Shown: positions 17,255-27,127 of the stretch, piece after piece
Layout: every line of letters begins with the position of its first letter
Numbering within the stretch: the stretch's first letter is position 1
From: Enterocloster alcoholdehydrogenati
GTDB lineage: Bacteria > Bacillota > Clostridia > Lachnospirales > Lachnospiraceae
DNA: 64,000 bases
Assembly: GCF_013282095.1 (NCBI RefSeq)
Contig: NZ_BLTJ01000002.1
Location: 124,001-188,000 of the forward strand
Direction: 5' to 3'
Made by a program: the position numbers and the translations under genes
Notes under the pieces: generated by a model
What the model was told of the DNA's origin: nothing
Seen by the model: the letters and a program-made list of their open reading frames with translations, nothing else
Database searches by the model: none

Positions 17255-19504
17255 ATGCCTATGAAAACACTTAAGAATCTATCCTTTAAAAACAGACTTG
17301 CCATTTCATACAGTCTGGTACTGGCACTGATGCTGATCAGTGCAGCGATTTTTTATCATACCTCCTACCGTCATCTGCAGAGAGGGCTGAATTCCCAGGC
17401 AAAAAGCAGCCTCTCCTCTTCCATCCGCCAGACGGATGATCTGTTAAAGCAGATCCATGCGGCCAGCCTGCAGCTTTCTTCCAGTTCTCTTTTTAAGACA
17501 CTGGCAGATTTCGGAGATCCGAAGGACGCCGCTTTTTCCTACACGGCCTGGCAGGTCCAGGAACAGCTTGGCCTTATTCTGCCCCCTGAACAGCTGATCG
17601 CGGGAGGGCAGCTTTTTGTGTACCTGGAAAAAAGCGGGTATATCCTGTCCTCTAACTATTTTTCCGAACTTAGCCTGGCCCAGAAATACAATTCTCAGTA
17701 TCAGGGACTGTTTCAGTATTCCCTCTCCGATGACCTGATGAATCCCAACAACTGGCGGCGGTTTATTTCCTTAAATGACGGAGAAAGCTACCTTTATATC
17801 TGTCCTGTCAACAATTCCCTCATCTCCATCAGCGGAGATGTAAACAGCATCCTTATGTTTATGATCGACCGCAGCAGCCTGGAAAGCTTTTTTCCTGAAA
17901 GCAGCACGGCAGGGGACTATATGGTCTGCGCACTGGACAAAGAGGGCAGGCCCTGCTTTTCCATCAGCGGTTCGGAAGCTCCCGCCACAGATCCTTCCCT
18001 TTTACCGTCCTTGTCCTATCAGGCAGACGCGGCGGCATTTAAGGAAAACGGACGCTCCATGAGCGCAGTAAACGCTTCTTCCGAATACAATGGCTGGAAC
18101 TGGTATCTGGTGCAGCCCTCTTCTACCCTTTATTATTCTACCGGAAATTATCAGAAGCTGTCTGTAGCTCTGATTGTCCTTACCATCCTTCTGGAAGGGG
18201 GATTTATCATCCTGCTCACCGCCTACAACAGCCGGCCGGTGGCCCACTTAAGCAGTGAACTGGAGAGCCAGACCCATCTGACGTCTGCCCTGACTTCTAT
18301 GGTGGAGCAGGCAAAGCCTCTGGTCTCAGAGTCCTATATCCGCAGGCTTATGGAAGGCAGTATCACGACTAATGAGCAGATGGATCGGATCACCTCGGAG
18401 CTTGGACTGAAGCGGGAGGACTGCCGGTATCAGGTACTCTATGCCGGTGTTGCCCCCCGTCAGTCCAGCCATCTGGACGCAGAAAACCTGAAGCTGTGCA
18501 TCCAGAATTATGATATCCTGGTTCGTGAAGCATTAAAGCGGTATTTTCCCGATACAGGTTACATCTATAAGCCGGGGGACGCTGTATTTGCCTGTCTGAT
18601 CGCCGTCTCCCCCAGCCTTTCCGATCAGGAGAATACGGACCGGAATATGCAGGCTTTCCTCTCCCTCCATCAGGAGCTCTTAAAGCTTTATGATATCGAG
18701 ATCGTAGGCGGCTTTGGAAATATCTACGAGGTAGTTTCCTATATCTGGAAATCCTATCAGGAAGCTCGCAACGCCTGGTCTCTGACCACAGACCGCCGCT
18801 GCGTCACCAGCAGCCTGCACCTGGCCGCCTCCACAGATGTCTATTATTTCCCGGAAAGCCTGGCAGTACAGCTTAGCGGCTTTATCTCCACCGGCAGCAG
18901 TGATCAGGCGGAAGAGGTATTCGCCCGCTTAAAAGAAGAGAATCTGGAGCGCCGCACCCTCTCCTTTACACAGCTTCGCTGGCTGGTTGCCGATGTCCGG
19001 GCCGTGCTGTTTCGCAAACGCCGTGCCCTGGATCCTGCTCTGGCAGATACGCCGGAGAAAAAAGAGCTTTTGGATCTCATCGACCGCCGTTTTGAAAAGG
19101 AGATCAATCTGGATACCCTGCAGTCCATTGCCCTGCAGCTGTGCAGCTTTTACACCTCCGGCAGTGATTCCCATGAACTGATCCAGCGGATCCAGGACTA
19201 TATCAATGCCAACTATATGGACGCCTCCCTGTCCCTTTCCAAGATATCCGAAGAATTCCATATCTCGGAGAACTATTTCAGCTTTCTTTTTAAAAAAGAG
19301 GTATCGGAGAATTTCTCTGTGTATCTTGAAAAACTGCGCATGGCAAAAGCCAAGGAGCTGGTGCTTGATTCTGCGGCCTCTGTCTCGGAACTATACCAGT
19401 ACACCGGCTACAACAACGCGGCCTCCTTCCGACGGGCCTTTAAAAAGAATTTCGGCGTATCTCCCAGAGAAATGCGCGAAAAGGCAGCCTCCGGCCGAAG
19501 CTAG
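17255..19504 (+). CDS. Membrane-bound AraC-family regulator (YesS-like)
   Basis: About 749 residues from ATG 17255 (ATG 17261 and an upstream TTG at 17225 are alternatives; none has a good ribosome site). One membrane helix near the N-terminus (about 15-35), an extracellular sensing region to about 300, a second helix (about 310-330), a cytoplasmic linker, then two AraC helix-turn-helix motifs at the C-terminus (ISEEFHISENYFSFLFKKE and the FRRAFKKNFGVSPREMR signature). This is the one-protein equivalent of YesMN-type sensors and typically activates an adjacent importer operon. It faces the LplA-type lipoprotein gene. Confidence 0.88.
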   Translation: MPMKTLKNLSFKNRLAISYSLVLALMLISAAIFYHTSYRHLQRGLNSQAKSSLSSSIRQTDDLLKQIHAASLQLSSSSLFKTLADFGDPKDAAFSYTAWQVQEQLGLILPPEQLIAGGQLFVYLEKSGYILSSNYFSELSLAQKYNSQYQGLFQYSLSDDLMNPNNWRRFISLNDGESYLYICPVNNSLISISGDVNSILMFMIDRSSLESFFPESSTAGDYMVCALDKEGRPCFSISGSEAPATDPSLLPSLSYQADAAAFKENGRSMSAVNASSEYNGWNWYLVQPSSTLYYSTGNYQKLSVALIVLTILLEGGFIILLTAYNSRPVAHLSSELESQTHLTSALTSMVEQAKPLVSESYIRRLMEGSITTNEQMDRITSELGLKREDCRYQVLYAGVAPRQSSHLDAENLKLCIQNYDILVREALKRYFPDTGYIYKPGDAVFACLIAVSPSLSDQENTDRNMQAFLSLHQELLKLYDIEIVGGFGNIYEVVSYIWKSYQEARNAWSLTTDRRCVTSSLHLAASTDVYYFPESLAVQLSGFISTGSSDQAEEVFARLKEENLERRTLSFTQLRWLVADVRAVLFRKRRALDPALADTPEKKELLDLIDRRFEKEINLDTLQSIALQLCSFYTSGSDSHELIQRIQDYINANYMDASLSLSKISEEFHISENYFSFLFKKEVSENFSVYLEKLRMAKAKELVLDSAASVSELYQYTGYNNAASFRRAFKKNFGVSPREMREKAASGRS

Positions 19505-19515
19505 AGGCTGCCTTT
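19480..19515. terminator. Hairpin between the AraC gene and the alcohol dehydrogenase operon
   Basis: Twelve perfect pairs, AAAGGCAGCCTC / GAGGCTGCCTTT, with a 12-base loop that contains the AraC stop codon. Short T tails on both strands suggest a bidirectional terminator for the two convergent genes. Confidence 0.65.
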
Positions 19516-19530
19516 ATGCTTCATAAATAA

Positions 19531-20688
19531 CTATAAACTCATCCTGTAAATCTCGGCAATGTCCTTTGCATATAACGGGACCCACGCATGAGCGGTTCCA
19601 TATTCTTCTGCCTTTTTAGCCATTTCCTCAAACTGCTCAGGATTAACACCAATTTCCGTTAATGTCTGTGGAATATCCAGGCCTTTAAAGAAACCTGCAG
19701 TTGCTTCGATTGCCTTTTTTGCAATCTCATACCGATCCAGGTTTTCATCAATTCCCCAAACTGCGGTACCATAATGAGCAAACCGCCCTACTGTAGTTTC
19801 AGAAAGTACATACTTCATCCAACGCGGAGTAAGAATCGCAAGTCCCACTCCATGCGTAGTATTGAATCGTCCGCTAAGCTGATGTTCCATTCCGTGAACC
19901 CCAAATACCGCCATCTGATTTCCATTGCTTAAAATAGAATTGTCAGCCATTTCGCTGGCCCACATAATCTGTGCTCTGGCCTCATAATTATTCGGCTCCT
20001 TTATTGCTGTATCTGCATAATGAATTACCGTTTTCATAACGCTTTCGACTAACAAATCCGCCATGAACGTAGATTTTGGAACAAAATACTGTTCTAATAA
20101 ATGCGACATGATATCTGCACATCCGGCTGCTGTCTGTTCAGCCGATACGGTGAAGGTGTAAGAAGGATCAATAATCGATACTTTTGGCACAATCTCATGA
20201 CTGAACACAGATATTTTTTCATTTGTCTGTGAATTGACGACTACCGCCCCCGCATCCATTTCACTTCCTGTAGCGGCAAGTGTAGAAACCGTACAAAGCG
20301 GCAGCGCCTTCTTAATCGGCGAACGTGTCCTTACCATATCCCATGCGTCACCCTCATAGTAAACTGCAGCAGCAATTACTTTGGAACAATCAATTACGCT
20401 TCCTCCTCCCACAGCTAAAATCACATCCACATTGTGTTCACGGCACAGTTTTACCCCCTGATAAACACTGGTAATTTTAGGATTGGCTTCTACTCCCCTA
20501 AGTTCAAACACATTCAGTCCCTCAAGCTGTTTCAAAACCTTGTCATATAAACCTAATTTTTTTATGCTTCCTCCGCCATAAACAAACAAAACATTTTTTC
20601 CATAAAAGGCAATATTCTCTGATAATTTATCAATTTGTCCCTGTCCAAAAAAGATTTTTGTCCCAATATACAGTTCAAAATTTTCCAT
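19531..20688 (-). CDS. Iron-containing alcohol dehydrogenase (BdhA/YqhD-like), copy 2
   Basis: About 385 residues from ATG 20688, preceded by AAGGAGAA; a longer frame from 20709 overlaps the upstream gene and is less likely. GGGSVIDCSKVIA is the dinucleotide-binding loop and the HGMEHQLS and TTHGVGLA segments supply metal-binding His residues of group III dehydrogenases. Family members reduce aldehydes such as butanal or methylglyoxal with NAD(P)H. Last gene of a MerR-controlled operon; the second of two dehydrogenases differing clearly from each other. Confidence 0.88.
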   Translation of the reverse strand: MENFELYIGTKIFFGQGQIDKLSENIAFYGKNVLFVYGGGSIKKLGLYDKVLKQLEGLNVFELRGVEANPKITSVYQGVKLCREHNVDVILAVGGGSVIDCSKVIAAAVYYEGDAWDMVRTRSPIKKALPLCTVSTLAATGSEMDAGAVVVNSQTNEKISVFSHEIVPKVSIIDPSYTFTVSAEQTAAGCADIMSHLLEQYFVPKSTFMADLLVESVMKTVIHYADTAIKEPNNYEARAQIMWASEMADNSILSNGNQMAVFGVHGMEHQLSGRFNTTHGVGLAILTPRWMKYVLSETTVGRFAHYGTAVWGIDENLDRYEIAKKAIEATAGFFKGLDIPQTLTEIGVNPEQFEEMAKKAEEYGTAHAWVPLYAKDIAEIYRMSL

Positions 20689-20698
20689 GCGATTCTCC

Positions 20699-21862
20699 TT
20701 ACATTCCACGAACAGATTCTAAAATCATTTTTTCAACTTTTTCAGCGGTTAATTCTGTGTAAATGGACTGCATTTCCCCAAGGGATTCCACCATCCCATG
20801 CAAACGCAATTTATCCTCCTGAATCTCATGAATTTCTGAAAAGCTGGCAGCAATTCCATATTTATCATACAGCTTAAATAACTCCCACAAACCATCCTGC
20901 AAAATTTCATCCGGTGTACGCAAATTGATCTCTACACCAAACAGCTCATGAAAATACGATGTGATTTCTGGCTGACCATGATAAATCAGCTTCAGCCAAT
21001 ATGGGAAAATCACAGTAATTGCCTGCTTATACTTTACATCACAATAATTCTGTATAACTGCATTGATGGGATAAAGGCACCAATCTCCCTTTTTTCCAAG
21101 GGTTGTCAGTCCGTTTACAGTAAAGGCACTGATCGTCATAAGAATACTCCGTGAATCCATATCACCAGGATCTGCAAGGCTTTTATCCAGCTGCTCAAAC
21201 AGCTGCTTGATCAGTGTAATTGTAATATTTTCTGAGATATCGGAACGTCCAAGCCCAATATAGCCGAGAGAAAGCTGAACAAAGGCGGTCAGCTGTGCGG
21301 CTGTCAGCTCTTCATTCCCAATGGACAACATATATTGGGGATTTTGCCAGGTAAAATTGGGATACACATCCGACAGACCGGCCTGTTCCCCTGTTGCCTC
21401 ATTGGTAATTTGTGTTGAGCCATTCATATCTGAACCGGAGGAAGGGAAGGTCACTATCGTCCCCACAGGTAGGTGCTCCATTGTATCCGGCTCTTTTGAA
21501 CAGGTTAAATATTCCCAGATATCATCCTGCTGTTTCACACCAAATGCAATTGTTTTGGCAATATCCATACAGGTTCCGCCGCCGATACCAACAACGGAAT
21601 CGATTTTTTCTTTCCGTACCAGTGCGATCCCTTCCCGCACCCGCTCTAAGGAAGGAGTCCTGTTTCCGCTCATTTCATATATCGTAATTTCCTTCTTTTT
21701 CAGGGCTTTTTCCAATTGTGCATAATATCCATTTTTCCTGAAACTTTCTCCGCCTGTAATCAAAAGAACCTTTTTTCCAAAAGTGCGAATTTCTTTTGCA
21801 ACCTCGTCTAATTTATGTTCTCCATGAAACAGCTTTACCGGATTATAATATGTAAATTCCAT
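20699..21862 (-). CDS. Iron-containing alcohol dehydrogenase, copy 1
   Basis: 387 residues with GIGGGTCMDIAKTIAFG as nucleotide loop. In the region where the usual metal-binding His cluster lies, this copy reads LGYIGLGRSD and KQAITVIFPYWLK, so the His residues seen in copy 2 are largely missing; metal binding or activity may differ. AGGAGGAGC precedes ATG 21862. Placed between the flavodoxin and the second dehydrogenase in the MerR-controlled operon, it probably acts in aldehyde or carbonyl detoxification. Confidence 0.82.
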   Translation of the reverse strand: MEFTYYNPVKLFHGEHKLDEVAKEIRTFGKKVLLITGGESFRKNGYYAQLEKALKKKEITIYEMSGNRTPSLERVREGIALVRKEKIDSVVGIGGGTCMDIAKTIAFGVKQQDDIWEYLTCSKEPDTMEHLPVGTIVTFPSSGSDMNGSTQITNEATGEQAGLSDVYPNFTWQNPQYMLSIGNEELTAAQLTAFVQLSLGYIGLGRSDISENITITLIKQLFEQLDKSLADPGDMDSRSILMTISAFTVNGLTTLGKKGDWCLYPINAVIQNYCDVKYKQAITVIFPYWLKLIYHGQPEITSYFHELFGVEINLRTPDEILQDGLWELFKLYDKYGIAASFSEIHEIQEDKLRLHGMVESLGEMQSIYTELTAEKVEKMILESVRGM

Positions 21863-21906
21863 CCATGCTCCTCCTGTCTTTTATAAAAAATACCATAGAC
21901 TGTCTC

Positions 21907-22455
21907 TCATCTCATATTCTTTCCTAACTCATATGCCTGTCGTTCCTCATCACTTCCAGATACTGCTCCAGACCTGTCTGCCGATAAACCAAACACACTG
22001 CCTCCTATTTGATTGCCTCCTCTACGGAAACAATCTACATACTGTTCAAAGCATATCTGCATGGTTTTCATGTAATCCTTTGTTGGAGCAGCACCGGCAC
22101 TGATCAGATAAAACACTTTATTCTTCAGTGTCTGTTCCATGGCAAAGCTGCGGTCGAGAAGTGTTTTCATCTGTGATGACCAGGTATAAAAATACACCGG
22201 AGAAGCCAGTACAATGATGTCTGCTGCGGTCATTTTCTTATAGATCTCTGCCATGTCGTCTTTTTGAACACAGCTTCCTCCATTTTTCTGACATACGCTG
22301 CAGCCCATACAGCCATTGATCTGTTTATCCCGGATATAGATTTTTTCCGCTTCAAAACCTGCTTCAGAAGCCCCCTTTAAAAATGCATCGCTTAGCAGAT
22401 CTGTATTTCCATGTTTTCGAGGACTTCCACACAAAACCAGTATTTTTTTACTCAT
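21907..22455 (-). CDS. Flavodoxin-fold NAD(P)H-dependent FMN reductase with Cys cluster
   Basis: 182 residues. The FMN phosphate loop is CGSPRKHGNTD near the N-terminus; a CMGCSVCQKNGGSC segment (about 50-62) is the Cys-rich motif of iron-sulfur flavoproteins and related multimeric flavodoxin-like reductases; SPVYFYTW binds the flavin ring. It likely transfers electrons to or from a partner in redox or electrophile stress. Second gene of the operon with AGGAG before the ATG. Confidence 0.85.
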   Translation of the reverse strand: MSKKILVLCGSPRKHGNTDLLSDAFLKGASEAGFEAEKIYIRDKQINGCMGCSVCQKNGGSCVQKDDMAEIYKKMTAADIIVLASPVYFYTWSSQMKTLLDRSFAMEQTLKNKVFYLISAGAAPTKDYMKTMQICFEQYVDCFRRGGNQIGGSVFGLSADRSGAVSGSDEERQAYELGKNMR

Positions 22456-22470
22456 GTGCTTTTTCTCCTT

Positions 22471-23034
22471 CTAATTTTCTGCCATACTGTCCATCACAAT
22501 CCAGGTATATCCTTCTGTTGAAGGTACCATCTCATGCTTCATATTGGCGTAATTCCATCCCGTCTGATAATCCCCCATGGGAGCATTCACATAAACGAGC
22601 ACCATTATATCATCAGCGCTTTTCCATGGATGAATTTCCGGCTTTGTTGTCAGTGTTCCCCCTTTTACATTGGTTCCTTCCCTGGAAGTCAACAGATCGT
22701 CAGCCACTTTTTCCGGCAAATCAAGGGTCAGTTTTCCATCCGCCGTAATTTTTCCAATTTCTCCAATTTCTTTCCCATCAAGAAAACCCTGAATCGATAT
22801 TTCCTCTCCCGCATAAAGCTGTTTTATGTTGGAACTTAACGTATAAATATCCGCATCTGTAACTTTTCCTGGACGTGCCTCTTCACTCTTTTTGTCTGCC
22901 ATATTCATTTCCTTATTTTCCCGCTGTGTTTCCTGTGCCGCTGTTGGATTGCTTTGCGTGGTATTGCCTGCACAGGCGGTCATGCTGGCCGCCATAGCTG
23001 CCGCAGATATAAAGATCCAAATTTTTCTTTTCAA
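22471..23034 (-). CDS. Lipoprotein of unknown function, first gene of the MerR-controlled operon
   Basis: About 187 residues. I choose TTG 23034 as start because GGAGGTAAGGA lies just before it, whereas the in-frame ATG 23049 has no ribosome site and itself overlaps GGAGG. A signal peptide ends in a lipobox SMTAC, so the mature protein is tethered outside the membrane after a low-complexity linker. The folded part (about 60-187) is mostly beta strands and ends in WNYANMKHEMV and TWIVMDSMAEN. I do not recognise the family. Its place in an aldehyde/redox operon suggests an extracytoplasmic stress role. Confidence 0.7.
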   Translation of the reverse strand: MKRKIWIFISAAAMAASMTACAGNTTQSNPTAAQETQRENKEMNMADKKSEEARPGKVTDADIYTLSSNIKQLYAGEEISIQGFLDGKEIGEIGKITADGKLTLDLPEKVADDLLTSREGTNVKGGTLTTKPEIHPWKSADDIMVLVYVNAPMGDYQTGWNYANMKHEMVPSTEGYTWIVMDSMAEN

Positions 23035-23059
23035 AGTCCTTACCTCCATATTCTATTGA

Positions 23060-23088
23060 TTGCATCCTTTTTCCTGAGATGTTATAAT
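23060..23088 (+). promoter_or_regulatory. Promoter of the merR-like gene
   Basis: TTGCAT (23060-23065), 17 bases, then a perfect TATAAT (23083-23088) on the plus strand. The operator at 23101-23115 sits just after the expected start point, so the regulator should repress its own gene. Confidence 0.6.
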
Positions 23089-23089
23089 G

Positions 23090-23120
23090 AGTGTACTGTA
23101 TTAGAGTTACTCTAAGTCAA
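23090..23120 (-). promoter_or_regulatory. MerR-type promoter with 19-bp spacer and central operator
   Basis: On the minus strand -35 TTGACT (23115-23120) and -10 TACACT (23090-23095) are 19 bases apart, too long for normal sigma-A use but exactly the MerR-family design. Between them lies a perfect dyad, TTAGAGT-T-ACTCTAA (23101-23115). The regulator would twist this spacer to turn on the lipoprotein-flavodoxin-dehydrogenase operon. Confidence 0.85.
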
Positions 23121-23180
23121 CTGCCATTTTATAAATATTCTGGAAACACTTGAAAACTGTTTGCTGTAAGGAGAATTTGG

Positions 23181-23594
23181 ATGAAGTTAAATGTACTGGA
23201 AACATCAAAGAAATTAAATATGTCCCCTCATACGATTCGCTATTATACAAATGTGGGACTTGTACCATCACTGGAGTACGACGAGCACGGAAATCGTGTC
23301 TTTGATGGAGATGATTTGAACTGGTTGTTATGCGCCCGCTTTTTACGGGAAAGCGGTATGCCTGTTGCACAGGTAAAGCATTATTTTTCCCTGTGTCAGC
23401 AAGGAGACTCTACCATTCAGGAACGCTTTGACATTCTCCTGAAATTACAAGAGCAGACAGAAGGAGAACTGAAGCAGATCCAACGTCGGGCAGACTGTAT
23501 CAACAATAAAATAGAACACTGCCGGAGAATTTTAGCCCGACAGATTCCTGATGACTGCAATCCGATCTATTGGCCGGCTGATTCGTTGAACTAG
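23181..23594 (+). CDS. MerR-family regulator, probably aldehyde/electrophile responsive
   Basis: 137 residues, AAGGAG before ATG 23181. N-terminal winged helix-turn-helix with SPHTIRYYTNVGLVPS, then RVFDGDDLNWLLCARFLRESGMPVAQVKHYF, and a C-terminal coiled coil (about 80-120). A Cys at residue 51 is close to the Cys52 position used by AdhR/NmlR-type aldehyde sensors; four more Cys residues follow. The divergent operon with two alcohol dehydrogenases and the dyad promoter fit this group. Inducer is inferred. Confidence 0.88.
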   Translation: MKLNVLETSKKLNMSPHTIRYYTNVGLVPSLEYDEHGNRVFDGDDLNWLLCARFLRESGMPVAQVKHYFSLCQQGDSTIQERFDILLKLQEQTEGELKQIQRRADCINNKIEHCRRILARQIPDDCNPIYWPADSLN

Positions 23595-23595
23595 C

Positions 23596-23760
23596 GCAGT
23601 ATCTCACCCATTTTCAGCCATATCTTCTCAGTCCCCAGGCGTATTGGGCTCTTACGCCCCTCAGATGGGCCGTAGCGTACACGCAAGAATAGGGCGCTGC
23701 TCCATAGATACGTTCTCATCTATGCTGCAGCAACCCCATTTTTATCTTTTTCAGATTTTG
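23596..23760. other. Structured intergenic element between merR and eno
   Basis: A GC-rich stretch between convergent genes with a two-part hairpin: GCTGC and CATAGAT (23696-23709) pair with ATCTATG and GCAGC (23718-23731) around a 2x2 internal loop. On the minus strand the same DNA holds a 41-codon open frame that begins with the ATG just inside this hairpin and ends in WLKMGEILR before a TAG abutting the merR stop. It is not a normal terminator (no T run). I suspect a dispersed Lachnospiraceae repeat or a degenerate mobile remnant. Confidence 0.4.
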
Positions 23761-23811
23761 CGTATAATTTTTCCGTCGTCCCATTCCATACAGACGCGTT
23801 TTTCTATTTAT

Positions 23812-25215
<1,404 letters not shown>

Positions 25216-25298
25216 TTAGTTTTTACTAACTTCATTTGCAGTCTATCACAGTCTGCCGAAAAATACAACCGGCCCTGTAAGGAATTTTTCTCATCTTT

Positions 25299-25904
25299 TT
25301 ATTTCCCTCTAGGCGGCGTTTCCCTGTCAGTATACTCCTTTTCAGAGGAAATATGCGCCTGTTCCTCTGCCCGTGTAAGTTTCCCTGTGACGGAATCCAT
25401 GATAAAGCCGCTGATCCTGATATCCTTTGGCATCAGCGGATGCTCCTTTAAGCTTTTCACCGTCTCACGAACCGAAGTCTCCACGGAAGAAAAGCCGCCC
25501 AGCCATTTTTCCAGATCCACCCCGCTGTGGCATATGATGTCCATATGTTCTCTGGACACGCCCCGTTCCTCCAGCTTTTTAAGCATCTCTTTTCCGTCCA
25601 TCCCCTGAACGCCGCAGTCCGTATGGCCAATAACCATGATCTCCTCTACCCCCAATTCCAGGATCCCCACTAAAAGACTGCGCATTACGCTCCCATAAGG
25701 GTGATTGGTGACGCCGCCGGCATTCTTGATGATCTTGGCATCTCCGTTGCGGATGCCAAGGGCCGCAGGGAGCAGTTCGATCAGTCTTGTATCCATACAG
25801 GTTAAGACAGCCAGTTTCTTATCCGGATACTTGCTGGTCAGATAAGGCTCATATCCCCGGCTTTCTACAAATTTTCGGTTAAATTCCATAATTTCATCTA
25901 TCAT
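25299..25904 (-). CDS. Beta-class carbonic anhydrase
   Basis: 201 residues. Interconverts CO2 and bicarbonate with zinc held by the Cys in CMDTRL (about residue 36), and the His and Cys of HTDCGVQG (about 98-101); Asp and Arg of the CxDxR dyad are present. The C-terminal tail is short and charged. Lies in its own minus-strand unit 185 bases upstream of eno; no functional link seen. Confidence 0.92.
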   Translation of the reverse strand: MIDEIMEFNRKFVESRGYEPYLTSKYPDKKLAVLTCMDTRLIELLPAALGIRNGDAKIIKNAGGVTNHPYGSVMRSLLVGILELGVEEIMVIGHTDCGVQGMDGKEMLKKLEERGVSREHMDIICHSGVDLEKWLGGFSSVETSVRETVKSLKEHPLMPKDIRISGFIMDSVTGKLTRAEEQAHISSEKEYTDRETPPRGK

Positions 25905-26000
25905 AATAAAATTACCTCTCTTTCATCAGCAGTTTTTTGGCGTGAAGTACCAATTTTTTTGTATAAATAAAATATTTTTTAGTTTTTATGCAGCCTTTTG

Positions 26001-26029
26001 TTGCATTTTCCAGAATAAGCGATTACAAT
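26001..26029 (+). promoter_or_regulatory. Promoter of the YczE-like gene
   Basis: TTGCAT (26001-26006), 17 bases, TACAAT (26024-26029), about 70 bases before the ATG at 26101. Confidence 0.5.
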
Positions 26030-26100
26030 AGAATTGCAAAAACTTTTTGCTATTCAGAATATTTTTGTATACTTTTTCGTTTCTCTGGGAGGTACTGCAT

Positions 26101-26733
26101 ATGAACACCTGCAAATCTGCAAAAAACTATCTTATCTTTTCTGCCGGGGTGCTGATCAGCGCCACAGGCATCGGATTTATCACAAGAGCCGGACTGGGAA
26201 CCTCTCCCATTTCCGGAACTCCCTTTGTGCTGAGTCTGGCGACGGCTCCCTCTATGGGCTTTTACACCTTCTGTTTTAATATGCTCTTTGTACTGGGAGA
26301 GGCCCTGATCCGCCGCTGTTTCACCCTTATGCAGGCTCTGCAGATCCCCGCTGCCCTGCTCTTTAGCGTCTGTATCGATCTGGCGCTCTCTATCATCCCC
26401 ACCCAGTATGGAGGGCCCTATATAAATTCCCTGATTTTTCTTGCCGTCGGCTGTATCGTCATGGCCTTTGGCATTTCTCTTGAGGTTTTGGCCAACGTGA
26501 TCATGCTCCCTGCGGAAGCCCTGGTCCGCGCCCTCTCCCTGCGCTATCACTGGCAGTTTGGAAATGTGAAGGTCGTCTTTGACACCAGTCTTACCCTGGC
26601 CGCCGCCCTTCTTGCCATGATCTTTTTTTATAAGCTGAATGGTGTGCGCGAAGGAACCGTGATCTCGGCTTTGGCAGTGGGGCAGATCGTAAAGGTGTTT
26701 GGGTCATTCTGGAAATATAATGCCCCATCCTGA
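26101..26733 (+). CDS. YczE/YitT-like integral membrane protein (DUF6198 type)
   Basis: 210 residues from ATG 26101, with GGGAGG ten bases before; a longer frame from 26047 has no ribosome site. Five hydrophobic helices, with GFITRAGLGTSPISGTP (about 22-38) as the family signature and a second Gly-rich repeat. Members are often called BitT or YczE-like proteins; the transported substrate is unknown. Followed by 190 bases without a gene before the spoVA unit. Confidence 0.78.
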   Translation: MNTCKSAKNYLIFSAGVLISATGIGFITRAGLGTSPISGTPFVLSLATAPSMGFYTFCFNMLFVLGEALIRRCFTLMQALQIPAALLFSVCIDLALSIIPTQYGGPYINSLIFLAVGCIVMAFGISLEVLANVIMLPAEALVRALSLRYHWQFGNVKVVFDTSLTLAAALLAMIFFYKLNGVREGTVISALAVGQIVKVFGSFWKYNAPS

Positions 26734-26868
26734 ATCGTTACTATTTAAAATGGCTTTCCAGGATTTCTTTCTGCGTATTATAGCAAATCAGCCTCCCAAA
26801 AACAACTCTTTCCTCCTGAATTGTATTTTTACAGTATAAACGGTCCGATTCTGCCAATACAGACTCCG

Positions 26869-26898
26869 TGAATAACAAACAAAAAAACGCTCATACTA
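26869..26898 (+). promoter_or_regulatory. Sigma-G (forespore) promoter of the spoVA operon
   Basis: TGAATA (26869-26874), 17 bases, CATACTA (26892-26898): both boxes match the published Bacillus sigma-G consensus exactly. Transcription would start near 26905, just before the 65-residue gene, as expected for a forespore-specific spoVA operon. Confidence 0.8.
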
Positions 26899-26927
26899 CC
26901 ATCAAAACCAGAAAGGATGTGAATGGT

Positions 26928-27125
26928 ATGAGAACAGGAAAATATATGCTGGCAGCCGCGGCGTTTCTGGCGGCGCTGGTTCTGATCGGCCTCATGGCCT
27001 GGTATTTTATCTGGGGCCCAGGGGAAAAACAATATGAGAAGGAAGGCGTTCTGGTAGAGGCAGAACATCCCGGTTTTTATGGGCCGGAGCGCCTGGTGTA
27101 TATAAGAAAATGCCAGGGGGTATGA
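26928..27125 (+). CDS. 65-residue single-helix membrane protein, first gene of the spoVA operon
   Basis: From ATG 26928 (AAAGGATG upstream) to TGA 27125. One membrane helix (about 6-28, LAAAAFLAALVLIGLMAWYF), then a 37-residue charged tail with EAEHPGFYGPERLVYIRKC. It lies right after a sigma-G promoter and ends 2 bases before the spoVAA start, so it should be made in the forespore with the SpoVA channel proteins. I do not recognise it; it has no Bacillus subtilis spoVA counterpart that I know. Might be a small subunit or assembly factor. Confidence 0.72.
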   Translation: MRTGKYMLAAAAFLAALVLIGLMAWYFIWGPGEKQYEKEGVLVEAEHPGFYGPERLVYIRKCQGV

Positions 27126-27127
27126 CC

